A stretch of 7,670 nt of DNA from an uncultured Treponema sp. (lineage in GTDB: Bacteria; Spirochaetota; Spirochaetia; Treponematales; Treponemataceae), in the NCBI RefSeq assembly GCF_938029485.1, contig NZ_CALHGC010000099.1, positions 1-7,670 of the forward strand, in the 5' to 3' direction. The notes beneath the pieces are model-generated. The model ran no database searches. It was not told where the DNA came from and saw only the letters and a program-made list of their open reading frames with translations. The translations under genes and the position numbers were made by a program. Below are positions 1 to 7,377 of this stretch, one piece after another. The first letter of the stretch is position 1. Each line of letters starts with the position of its first letter.

Positions 1-1
1 A

Positions 2-3000
2 ATCACTCCGCTTGAAGCGAAAGTCAATACTACTCCTACCGATACGGATGTTGCGGGTAAATACGTCAATAAGGCGATGCAGGGAAAAACGCTTACGGTA
101 AAAGCGAGTGTTGCCGATACTTTTTCGCTCGGCAGCAGCGATACAGCGGTTCAAGCGAATATAACCGTGACGGTTAAGCATAAGGGAAATGACTACACTG
201 CCTCCGATTTGGTGATTACGAAAACGCCGTCTACGGATAAAAAATCCGCCGATGTAACATTTAGTTTTACGATTCCTTCTGACGGAACAAAAGATGGTGC
301 ATGGACATTTACGGTAAAGGCGAAAGACGCAGTCGGAAGAGATGCTGTTGCGGAACAGTCGGTCGGTGTAACAGTAGATACGGCAGAGCCGGCATGGAAA
401 ACCGATAATACGGCAAGTAAAGCACCGTATATTTCTCCCGAAAATACCGGCGACTGGTATAATAGAACATCTTTGTTAGTAAAAGCGTTCGCCGAAGATA
501 GCGGAAGCGGTGTAGATAAACTGCAATATAAATTAAGCACGGAGTCCAATTGGAATGATGTGGGCAACGGCAATTTTACGGTTATAGTAAGCGATACGTT
601 TAACGGCAAAGTTATTGTAAAAGCGATGGATAAGGCAGGAAATCCTGTCGAAAAGGAACTTGATGTGAAAATCGATACGGCAGCGCCCGGCACGTGTACG
701 CTCGGTACGGTTGACGGACAAAACAACATTACGACAAAGCTCGTAAACAACGATACGACTCAGGTTGAATTTACATTTACTGCAAGCGATGCGGGGTCAA
801 GCGGTTTGAATCCGGCCGAAATCAAAGTTATCAAAATCGGAAATACTCTGTTGTCTCCGGCTATTACGCCAACGGAAAGCGGCGGTACATATACGGCAAT
901 CATTCCGCAGGCAAAACTTGCGGATGGAGCGGTAACGGTACGCCTTACTGACAATGCGGGAAATGCGGCCGACTTTGCGCTCTTTACGCTGCAGAAGGAC
1001 ATTACGCCGCCGACGGTGAAAATCAATATGCCGGCAGAAGGCGCAACGGTAAACAAAACGATTACCGTTTCCGGAACGGCGTTCGACAGTAGAGAAATCG
1101 CAGACAAAGCCGACGTGTTTATTAAAACGGGCGCTGGTGCGAATGACTGGGAAGCTTATATGACAACACCGGTCATTACAGCTATTACGGACGGTGTTTG
1201 GACATTTACACTCGACACGGATAACACCGCAGCGCCGACGGCGGGCGGTATCGGTACCTACGATTCTGACGGCAACACTGCAAACGGCAGACAGCTGACG
1301 TTTAAAGTTACGGCAAAAGACGCCGCTGGGAACGTAGGCTCTGAAGTAAGAACCATAACCGTCGACCAAAATGCCGACCGGCCGATTATCAGATTTACAA
1401 ATATACCGCTTACCGGCATGACAACTGCAAATCCCGTTTGGTTTAAAGGCTCCGATACGATTTACGGAAGCATCACCGACGATGACGGAGAGGTACAATC
1501 GCTTAAATACAGTACCAACGACGGCTCAAGTTGGACTCTTATTACGGTTTCGGGCGGATCATGGAATTTAACGCTTCCCGACGGCCCTGCAACGATATTG
1601 TTTAAAGTTAAAGATGCGGCAAATACCGAATTTACTTCGGAGGAGACGGGGGCTACAAACGCTCCGAAACTTACCGACGGTACAAATACGTTCGGCGAAG
1701 GAACTCATCCCGATTCAAAGCTGTATCTTAAAGTCGACACGCACGCACCTGAAATGCGGAACGTGCAGATAAGCAGGAATGGTACGGATTGGTCGGATGA
1801 TTTTAAGACCGTCGGCGGGAAAGAGCTGATGCTCGGCGGTAAAACCGATTCCGGTGATCCTGCCAAAGGTGGCTCTGAAAAATTCTACATCAAGTTTGAG
1901 GCAAAGGATGCAAACGGTATAGACGAAACCGATTTATCCGTTAAGATGTCGAATCTTTCGCTCGATGATGGAACGCCGGTAGTGGAGCACACATACACGG
2001 CGGCTGCCTCCGGCACGGGTAAAACTCATATCAATGTTACTTCCGGTTCGACGACGGCAGACGGATGGACGGAGTACAAATTCGACGCTATTCCGTGTAC
2101 TACGGGAAGCGGTACGATGAAGCTGGATATTGTTGCGACCGACAAGGCAGGCAATAAGTTTACGATCTTGCGTGAAGCAAAGGTCGACAACACTGCGCCG
2201 AAGGTCGACTTTTCAAGTCCTAGAACCATGCCAAGTTCGGGAATATCTCCGACAAAGGGCGCCACGCGTGTTACAGGCGAAATCGACGACAGCAAGGCGA
2301 CCGTTGAGTATGCCATATCACCGAATGGAGAAAAGTCTCCCGACAGTGATAGTGGTACGGATAAGTCATATATGTATGCCGATGCGGACGGGGGCGAACA
2401 TACCGATACTATTTCCTCATTCGACCCGAACAAAACCCAGTATAAAGAGGTAAAGGATATTTCATCGCGCTGGTATATTATGTTTGACGACGACATGGAT
2501 ACTGCGGCGACGGGTATGCACAGCTGGACGCTGAACAAATGGCTCGTCAATCTCGGGATCACGACGGATGCCGCCATTACCGGTAACTCCTACGATAAAA
2601 TTACCAAACTCTATGTGTGGATAAAAGCAACCGATGCACACGGCAACACAAGTGAAACATCGTATGCGGTATGGCACGATCCGCAAGGCGATCGGCCGTC
2701 GGTAACGATAGACTATCCTGCGAATGATGCACGGCTTGGCGGTACCGTCCGCCTTGCAGGAAATGCAACGGATAATAATGCGCCGACAGCAGTATTCGTG
2801 CAGATACTTTCAGGCGACGCACAGATAGCGGCGGGAGTCCCGACGGCAGCAGAGCTTAACTATTGGCAAAGCAAAGGCTATGATGTGCGCCTCATGAGCG
2901 GAAGCGGAAGTAGCGGTACCGCGTGGACAGGTACGCCCGCGTCCGGTAAAACGGCAGCAAACTACGGTATTCTTGCGACGCTTAACGGCGGCAGCTGGAG

Positions 3001-6000
3001 CTTACCGATAAACGGCAACGGGGAGTTCAATCCGACCGGTAATGAGCCGAACAAGGTTAAAATTACCGCCTACGCGTATGACGCTTCGCATAACAAGAGT
3101 TTGCCGAAGAGCGTTAATGTTACGTTCGATAAAAACAATCCCGTATTCGGAAACATACAGCTCGTTAAATCGACTAATGAAAATCTCTCGACGGCTAACA
3201 GTGCGCAGCAAACTACCGCTTCCGGCGGCACGTACAGCGTTAAAGACACGTGGTATATTTACGGCAGCGTAACCGATGCCGACACGATAAAAAAACTGAC
3301 GATTAAAGATAACGGTACGCCGTATCAGATCATAACCGGCGGTACTACCAATTCAAGCTCCGGCAAATGGGCTGTAACAAGAACGACTGACGGCAAAACG
3401 GCGACATTCAAATACAAACTTGATACCGCGAGCGGCGTCGGCGAATGCCCGATCGAAATCGAAGCATACGATGCAACATCGCAGGAATACAATTCAAAGT
3501 ATACCCTTACGATAAAATACGATAATCAAGCGCCGGTATTGCTTATGCCTTCCGAAACGGGCTACAATATCAAAGCGGATGTTTCTCAGTCCGATAGCTT
3601 CTATACGTTCGGCTCAAAGGTAAAGGAAGATGCCGTTGGCGGCAAAGCACAAAGCGGCTTTAAGCGCCTCGCGTTCTTCTTTATGCGGCGTTCAAGTGCG
3701 AGCAATGCTGTGATCTATGATCCCATGCTTGAAAAGAGTGATTCACTTAACAAACACGCATGGAATGCGGCTGGTATCTCCTATGATTCTGGACTCTATT
3801 GGAAAGCATACAGCGGTGTAACGTGGAGCGCGACTAATCCTGCGGTCTTAACGTTTACCACAGATAAAAACGTACATGAGGGCGGTCTTGTGCAGGCTGA
3901 CGGTGCCATATACCGTATACAATCGGTAAGCAATACGGGTACGGGTATAACGCTCGATAGCGCACTTGCCGCAAATCCGGGTACAACGGTAAAAGTTGCG
4001 CTTGCGCTCATTGTGGATCACCTCAGTGCGGAAGGCGGTGTGTCATCCCTTGAAGCGGACGGTTATTATTCCCCCGGTCACATGATCAATGACGACGGTG
4101 ACCGTATGATCGAATCGGTTTCGAAAACCGGTACCACATGGACATGGGAAGCAAGTATCTGCTCGCGGAATATTCCCGACGGCCCGATAGAGCTGCACTA
4201 TGCCGCATTTGACGAAGCGGGCAACTACAGCGTGGGCGTTGTCGGTAACGTTGATTATACCACGTTCCAAGGTTACAGCACGGATGACAAATCTGATCCG
4301 CATCTTCAAGTAAGCGCATACGCGTATGACAGCGCAAAACCGGCATTTGTCAGCAACAACCGGCCGCGTATTGCAGGCGTTACGTTCGGAACCGACTACA
4401 ACGGCAATAACGCGATCGAGGACGGCGAAAAGATTACGGCATATAGAGCGCACCAAACAAAGGGCGAGTACGATGCAAATCATACCGATAACGTATGGGG
4501 TATAACTTCTATTACCGGATTTAAGGGAACCGGATCGAGCGACAAAGTGGTATACGACCCGAACGGAAAGCAAAAGAAAGATCCAAATCTTAAAGCAGAG
4601 AAACTTAAAACCGAGTTAACGCTTGACATAGAAGACAAGATGACTGTCAGGGGCTACACGGAAATTACGCCCGAAATCGTCGGCGGTAACGGTGCAATTT
4701 ACTATCAGTATGACCTGCCCGTAATCGGAAACGGAGTAAATACAGCGTCGCCGCTCATCGCTTCGGGAACTACCGACTATACGATAGCCGAAGGTGCGAT
4801 AAAACTGCAGCTCGGCGATATTCTCAAACTGAGTGATGCGACAGAAAGTACAAAGGATCTTACATTTACGTTCTGGGATTCGACGGAAGGAGCAGCGCTA
4901 ATCACAGCGTCCGGCACCGACTGGCAAAAGGGCAGGCAAAAGGCATCCTTAAATGTAAATATGAAGTTTGCAGGCAAAACACCGGCTGTCCCGACAACTA
5001 AGATACAGCCGTTCTACTGGAACAGTGAAAGCGATAACAGCCTGTACGATAACAGTAAAGAAAACGGACACCTCGAAGTCGAAAGCGGTTTGCCTACGAC
5101 TTTTGGCAGCAATAGCGGTGCTATGGACAGAGATCCGAAAGTGTCGGGTCAAATCGTTATGCGGGGTACGGCACACGACAATAGCTTTATCGAAGGGCTG
5201 TATATAAGCGTGCCGGGCATGGAAAGTGTTTTTGAAAATGTAACGCCTGCATTAGAAAAGGTGACAGTGAATTATATAGATTCATCAGTTTCACCTCCCG
5301 TATCGAAATCTATTGATTGTTACAAGATAGCAGACGGTTCAAGCGGACACTTGACCGGTACGGACAAGTGGAGCAGTCACGGCTTTAAATTTGAGTGCCC
5401 GACCGTCGGCCAAACGATCGGCAAAGGCGGACACGATGTCAACTGGGCTTTCTCGTGGGATACGTCAAAGATAAGCGGTGTTGCAGCTACTGATGTTGAA
5501 GTGCATGTGCTTGCGTACAACAAGGGTGAGCCGACGTGTACCTCTGCATCTGCGGGTGATCTGAGTGTTGACGGCACAACACATTATGCAGCGGCAACAT
5601 ACAATAATCCGAAAGGCGACACTCCTTCCACAGCACAGACAACGGCAGGTACGCTCACAAACCGCTATCGTATGGACGTGGTGCCGTATATCAGGGGGAT
5701 AGAAAACAAGGTTGGAGAAGGCTTGAGCAATTCGGTCATCCGCGGTTCCGATGGTACCTATTCCATGAACTATTCTACAACCGAAAAGATGATCGTAAAA
5801 GGCTTCAACTTAAAGCCTTCAAGTGGAAAACCGACGGTAACTATAGGTGGAACAGCGGTTGCCAATGCAAAAGTAACCGTAGTAAATGATGGTATATCGA
5901 TACTCAAAGACGCACGTTCCGGCGAGTTGACGGTTACGGTGAACACTGTTGAAAGTATCAACAACAAGGTCGACATTACCAAACCTTACAACCAAGAGAA

Positions 6001-7372
6001 AGATATTACCAATCCGTCTTCTAATTTATGGAGTGCAAAGCGTGAGCTGGTATTCTGGGAAAATAAACAGGTGTATGATGGCCATGATGATCAGACTTTC
6101 TACTATCCTTCGATGGTGATGAACGGTAGTCAGCCTATTTTTGCCTACTGCAATAACAACGACGGGTATACTTGGCGTACAATAAATGATGACACGAGTG
6201 CAAAACGTACAGGTATGTGGTATGCCCGCAATGCTGTTCTAGCAAAAACAACTGATGATAAATATATTATTATCACTAATGAAGATAATTTTTCCCAAAA
6301 TAATGCAGGTTTTCTATACGTAGCTCTGGATGATACTCCTCAAGGAGCTAAGATCGGTGAGAGCATGTATCCGAGTAAGAAGGGAGAAATTGAGTTGTGT
6401 GGAGCAGATTGGGATGGAACAGTCAATGGAGGGAGTATCGATGCGAGATATTTAAACCGATTTAAATATCCTAATTTAATAGTTGATGGTGTGCGTGCGA
6501 ATCTTCAAATATATGTTAGCTATTATGAAGCAAAGAAAAAACAAATACAGTTCTTTGCTTTTAAGGTTACGCAACCTAATTCCTGGACATATAATACAAA
6601 CTTAGTTGAACCTAGCAAGGATTTTGAGATAGCAGAAAACGGTAATCTTGCAGTGCCCAACACTACAGGTGGTAACTCGAGTGAGCACACCGCTATGGCA
6701 AAGGTAGGCACCGGTATTTACATCGCCTACTACGATGCAAATTCTACGACACTCAAGCTGGCATATTCAAAAGCACCATTAATTACAGGGATGACAGGTT
6801 GGAATGCGGATAAGAACGGGCTTGCAAACACGAGTGCCGCATGGTCAACGCTTGAAGTTGATAACGGTACGCTTACCGGGCAGTATGTTTCGATGGCTGC
6901 TGCTGGTACAAAATTGTACATAGCCTACCATGATGCATCAAATGCAGCTCTTAAATTGGCGGTTATTGATACAACGAAAGAAAATGATACTACTCACAAA
7001 CTGGATGAGAATAGTATTACAAGTAAGGTTATAGTGGATGCTTATCAGTCGGTGGGCTATAAAACGGGCATTACGATGGTAAACGGATTACCGTATATCA
7101 GCTACTACAACAATGCGCAGGCGGGAACAAAGAGTACGATTAAGCTTGCATATCCTAAAGATGCGGCTGCGATTGCACAGGCCGGTGCGGAAACTTCCGG
7201 TGCTTTTACCGGTAACTGGATTGCCCGGTATATTCCGTCGGTTTCGGTACCGAACGTCGGTATCCCGGAGTTTAACCGGGTGATGATAGACAACTATAAT
7301 GAAAGCGGGACAAATAAGCCGGTGCTTGCATGGCTTGGGGAGCCATTTATTGAGTATACCAAGATGAGATAG
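2..7372 (+). CDS. Giant multi-domain surface protein with Ig-like array, IPT/TIG-like domain and C-terminal propeller-like repeats (5' partial)
   Basis: The frame is open from base 2 to a TAG at 7370-7372: 2456 uninterrupted codons, about 260 kDa. The ATG at 77 is not the start, because 25 further codons are open before it in the same frame. The signal peptide or lipobox would lie outside the window. From N to C the protein has about ten Ig-like modules with 'A-x-D-x-AGN' and 'V-x-(V/I)-D-x-x-AP' signatures, a divergent Ig-like stretch, an IPT/TIG-like domain and seven propeller-like repeats. Only about nine Cys are visible. There is no transmembrane helix, LPXTG motif or recognised C-terminal sorting domain, and the last residues are EYTKMR. 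In known families, Ig arrays of this kind are extracellular stalks or adhesins. A role in host or matrix binding is inference. The style strongly recalls Treponema surface proteins, but I cannot name an orthologue. The coding frame is very secure; the function is not. Confidence 0.95.
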   Translation: MTPLEAKVNTTPTDTDVAGKYVNKAMQGKTLTVKASVADTFSLGSSDTAVQANITVTVKHKGNDYTASDLVITKTPSTDKKSADVTFSFTIPSDGTKDGAWTFTVKAKDAVGRDAVAEQSVGVTVDTAEPAWKTDNTASKAPYISPENTGDWYNRTSLLVKAFAEDSGSGVDKLQYKLSTESNWNDVGNGNFTVIVSDTFNGKVIVKAMDKAGNPVEKELDVKIDTAAPGTCTLGTVDGQNNITTKLVNNDTTQVEFTFTASDAGSSGLNPAEIKVIKIGNTLLSPAITPTESGGTYTAIIPQAKLADGAVTVRLTDNAGNAADFALFTLQKDITPPTVKINMPAEGATVNKTITVSGTAFDSREIADKADVFIKTGAGANDWEAYMTTPVITAITDGVWTFTLDTDNTAAPTAGGIGTYDSDGNTANGRQLTFKVTAKDAAGNVGSEVRTITVDQNADRPIIRFTNIPLTGMTTANPVWFKGSDTIYGSITDDDGEVQSLKYSTNDGSSWTLITVSGGSWNLTLPDGPATILFKVKDAANTEFTSEETGATNAPKLTDGTNTFGEGTHPDSKLYLKVDTHAPEMRNVQISRNGTDWSDDFKTVGGKELMLGGKTDSGDPAKGGSEKFYIKFEAKDANGIDETDLSVKMSNLSLDDGTPVVEHTYTAAASGTGKTHINVTSGSTTADGWTEYKFDAIPCTTGSGTMKLDIVATDKAGNKFTILREAKVDNTAPKVDFSSPRTMPSSGISPTKGATRVTGEIDDSKATVEYAISPNGEKSPDSDSGTDKSYMYADADGGEHTDTISSFDPNKTQYKEVKDISSRWYIMFDDDMDTAATGMHSWTLNKWLVNLGITTDAAITGNSYDKITKLYVWIKATDAHGNTSETSYAVWHDPQGDRPSVTIDYPANDARLGGTVRLAGNATDNNAPTAVFVQILSGDAQIAAGVPTAAELNYWQSKGYDVRLMSGSGSSGTAWTGTPASGKTAANYGILATLNGGSWSLPINGNGEFNPTGNEPNKVKITAYAYDASHNKSLPKSVNVTFDKNNPVFGNIQLVKSTNENLSTANSAQQTTASGGTYSVKDTWYIYGSVTDADTIKKLTIKDNGTPYQIITGGTTNSSSGKWAVTRTTDGKTATFKYKLDTASGVGECPIEIEAYDATSQEYNSKYTLTIKYDNQAPVLLMPSETGYNIKADVSQSDSFYTFGSKVKEDAVGGKAQSGFKRLAFFFMRRSSASNAVIYDPMLEKSDSLNKHAWNAAGISYDSGLYWKAYSGVTWSATNPAVLTFTTDKNVHEGGLVQADGAIYRIQSVSNTGTGITLDSALAANPGTTVKVALALIVDHLSAEGGVSSLEADGYYSPGHMINDDGDRMIESVSKTGTTWTWEASICSRNIPDGPIELHYAAFDEAGNYSVGVVGNVDYTTFQGYSTDDKSDPHLQVSAYAYDSAKPAFVSNNRPRIAGVTFGTDYNGNNAIEDGEKITAYRAHQTKGEYDANHTDNVWGITSITGFKGTGSSDKVVYDPNGKQKKDPNLKAEKLKTELTLDIEDKMTVRGYTEITPEIVGGNGAIYYQYDLPVIGNGVNTASPLIASGTTDYTIAEGAIKLQLGDILKLSDATESTKDLTFTFWDSTEGAALITASGTDWQKGRQKASLNVNMKFAGKTPAVPTTKIQPFYWNSESDNSLYDNSKENGHLEVESGLPTTFGSNSGAMDRDPKVSGQIVMRGTAHDNSFIEGLYISVPGMESVFENVTPALEKVTVNYIDSSVSPPVSKSIDCYKIADGSSGHLTGTDKWSSHGFKFECPTVGQTIGKGGHDVNWAFSWDTSKISGVAATDVEVHVLAYNKGEPTCTSASAGDLSVDGTTHYAAATYNNPKGDTPSTAQTTAGTLTNRYRMDVVPYIRGIENKVGEGLSNSVIRGSDGTYSMNYSTTEKMIVKGFNLKPSSGKPTVTIGGTAVANAKVTVVNDGISILKDARSGELTVTVNTVESINNKVDITKPYNQEKDITNPSSNLWSAKRELVFWENKQVYDGHDDQTFYYPSMVMNGSQPIFAYCNNNDGYTWRTINDDTSAKRTGMWYARNAVLAKTTDDKYIIITNEDNFSQNNAGFLYVALDDTPQGAKIGESMYPSKKGEIELCGADWDGTVNGGSIDARYLNRFKYPNLIVDGVRANLQIYVSYYEAKKKQIQFFAFKVTQPNSWTYNTNLVEPSKDFEIAENGNLAVPNTTGGNSSEHTAMAKVGTGIYIAYYDANSTTLKLAYSKAPLITGMTGWNADKNGLANTSAAWSTLEVDNGTLTGQYVSMAAAGTKLYIAYHDASNAALKLAVIDTTKENDTTHKLDENSITSKVIVDAYQSVGYKTGITMVNGLPYISYYNNAQAGTKSTIKLAYPKDAAAIAQAGAETSGAFTGNWIARYIPSVSVPNVGIPEFNRVMIDNYNESGTNKPVLAWLGEPFIEYTKMR
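1013..1366 (+). other. Ig-like module 4, closest to the canonical bacterial Ig form
   Basis: This is the clearest single module. It opens just after the ITPP linker with the strand 'TVKINMPAEGATV' and then 'TVSGTAFD', the pattern of bacterial Ig domains that begin 'P-x-V-x-I-x-x-P-x-x-G'. The middle carries DGVWTFTLDT and the end carries TAKDAAGN followed by the next linker. An Asp/Asn-rich loop, YDSDGNTANG, lies between the last two strands and might bind a metal, although it lacks the acidic residue at position 12 of a true EF-hand. The module at 2699-3130 opens in the same way (SVTIDYPANDARL, then RLAGNATD), so these two are the most useful seeds for profile searches. Confidence 0.7.
3797..4021 (+). 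other. Small beta-barrel-like insert within the tenth Ig-like module
   Basis: About 75 residues, from YWKAYSG to ALIVDH, interrupt the module that begins at the NQAP linker (3524) and resumes before the TTWTWEA and AAFDEAGN strands (to 4228). The pattern 'VHEGGLVQADGAIYRIQSV' followed by 'GITLDSAL' and 'TVKVALALIVD' resembles a short five-stranded barrel: a turn with Gly-Gly, an 'hYRI-x-SV' strand, a 'TLD' turn and a final hydrophobic strand. This kind of unit is common in SH3-like folds, but the assignment is from pattern only. The insert explains why this stretch, 732 bases between the Asp codons at 3521 and 4253, is about twice the usual module length. Confidence 0.4.
4256..5677 (+). other. 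Divergent Ig-like region lacking the standard linker
   Basis: This 474-residue stretch keeps beta-rich composition but loses the 'VDxxAP' linker and the 'DxAGN' strand. Pieces that still look Ig-like are KPAFVSNNRPRIAGVTF (about 4337-4387), KTPAVPTTKIQPFYW (about 4976-5020), and DRDPKVSGQIVMRGTAHD (5126-5179), which matches the 'SGxhxxxGTAxD' opening of the earlier modules. The segment FAFSWD-like near 5447-5463 (NWAFSWD) and EVHVLAYNKGE (about 5498-5530) look like the closing strands of one further module. I recognise no catalytic motif. The region probably holds two or three Ig-like domains with long loops. Confidence 0.5.
4394..4429 (+). other. EF-hand/dockerin-like calcium-binding loop (putative)
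   Basis: Twelve residues read DYNGNNAIEDGE. Asp1, Asn3, Asn5, Ile8, Glu9 and Glu12 fall on the ligand and core positions of the EF-hand loop, in the D-x-N-G-(D/N) form seen in dockerins and other extracellular calcium loops. Only one strong copy is visible. A weaker, incomplete relative, NDDGDRMIES, starts at 4088. Calcium binding is inferred from the motif alone. It would suit an extracellular protein in which calcium stiffens interdomain junctions. Confidence 0.5.
5678..5965 (+). other. IPT/TIG-like domain
   Basis: The stretch from VVPYIRGIEN to VESINN has the order expected for an IPT/TIG Ig-like fold. It opens with a 'P-x-I-x-x-I' strand, then 'MIVKGFNLKP' (matching the 'h-x-h-x-G-x-x-F/h' element), 'PTVTIGGTAV' (the 'V-x-h-G-G' strand), and closes with 'SGELTVTVN'. 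An extra loop, DGTYSMNYST, separates the first two strands. In other exported proteins such domains often mark the junction between a stalk and a terminal head, which fits its place between the Ig array and the propeller-like repeats. The identification is by motif order only. Confidence 0.6.
6107..7369 (+). repeat. Seven propeller-blade-like protein repeats forming the C-terminal domain
   Basis: Seven units share a core 'h-Y-h-x-Y-x-(D/N)' strand, usually followed after about ten residues by 'h-K-L-A-h'. The cores are PIFAYCNNND (6134), YIIITNEDN (6263), IYVSYYEAK (6509), IYIAYYDAN (6716), LYIAYHDAS (6914), PYISYYNNA (7091) and PVLAWLGEP (7319). The 'KLA' strand is clear in units 4-6 (TLKLAYS, ALKLAVI, TIKLAYP). 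Units 4 and 5 are the closest pair and lie 66 residues apart. Core-to-core spacing runs from 42 to 82 residues, in the range of beta-propeller blades. Seven units are consistent with a closed seven-bladed propeller of the kind found in sialidase-like and sugar- or protein-binding domains. I see no regular Asp-box motif and no catalytic set, so a binding role is more likely than enzymatic activity. Confidence 0.6.
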
Positions 7373-7377
7373 AGGGG

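Larger units (their letters stand above)
2..4255 (+). repeat. Array of about ten bacterial Ig-like modules (protein-level repeat)
   Basis: Successive modules meet at linkers that read VTVDTAEP (368-391), VKIDTAAP (665-688), LQKDITPP (989-1012), ITVDQNADRP (ending 1384), LKVDTHAP (1727-1750), AKVDNTAP (2177-2200), HDPQGDRP (2675-2698), VTFDKNNP (3119-3142) and IKYDNQAP (3512-3535). Upstream of most linkers lies an 'A-x-D-x-x-GN' strand: KAMDKAGN, RLTDNAGN, TAKDAAGN, VATDKAGN, KATDAHGN, AYDASHN, AAFDEAGN. Many modules also carry a central Trp, as in DGAWTFT, DGVWTFT, GGSWNLT, GGSWSLP and TTWTWEA. These are hallmarks of the bacterial Ig-like (Big) beta-sandwich families. Linker-to-linker spacing is 99, 108, 122, 124, 150, 164, 150 and 131 residues. 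Identity between modules is low at DNA level, so this is an old, diverged array and not a recent tandem duplication. Confidence 0.85.

Noticed and set aside
77..79. ATG at 77, with AAGG just upstream, as the start codon
   Set aside because: The frame stays open for 25 codons to the left edge, and those codons (ITPLEAKVNTTP...) have the same Thr/Val/Asp-rich composition as the protein. The spacing from AAGG is also too short for a normal start.
193..750. Minus-strand frame of 185 codons
   Set aside because: It is antisense to clear Ig-like coding sequence. Its length comes from the scarcity of stop-complement codons in the sense frame, and no ribosome-binding site or recognisable protein supports it.
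1244..1290. Asp/Asn/Gly-rich loop (YDSDGNTANG) as a second EF-hand
   Set aside because: The acidic residue at position 12 and the Ile at position 8 are missing, so only a generic turn can be claimed.
797..1498. Minus-strand frame of 233 codons
   Set aside because: It is antisense to modules 3-5. Its Arg/Cys-rich product looks like a shadow translation, and nothing indicates expression.
2026..2577. Minus-strand frame of 183 codons and the overlapping + strand frame at 2130-2453
   Set aside because: Both lie inside the large coding frame, which carries the AKVDNTAP linker and KATDAHGN-type strands here. Neither alternative product resembles a known protein.
3289..3295. Run of seven A's as a phase-variation tract
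   Set aside because: It is the longest homopolymer I noticed in the gene, but it is short for slippage-driven switching and simply encodes part of IKKL.
4043..4573. Minus-strand frame of 176 codons
   Set aside because: It is antisense to the module bearing AAFDEAGN and the EF-hand-like loop, and has no independent evidence.
6107..7369. Sialidase activity for the propeller-like domain
   Set aside because: No regular S-x-D-x-G-x-x-W Asp-boxes and no arginine triad pattern can be seen, so a catalytic role is unsupported.
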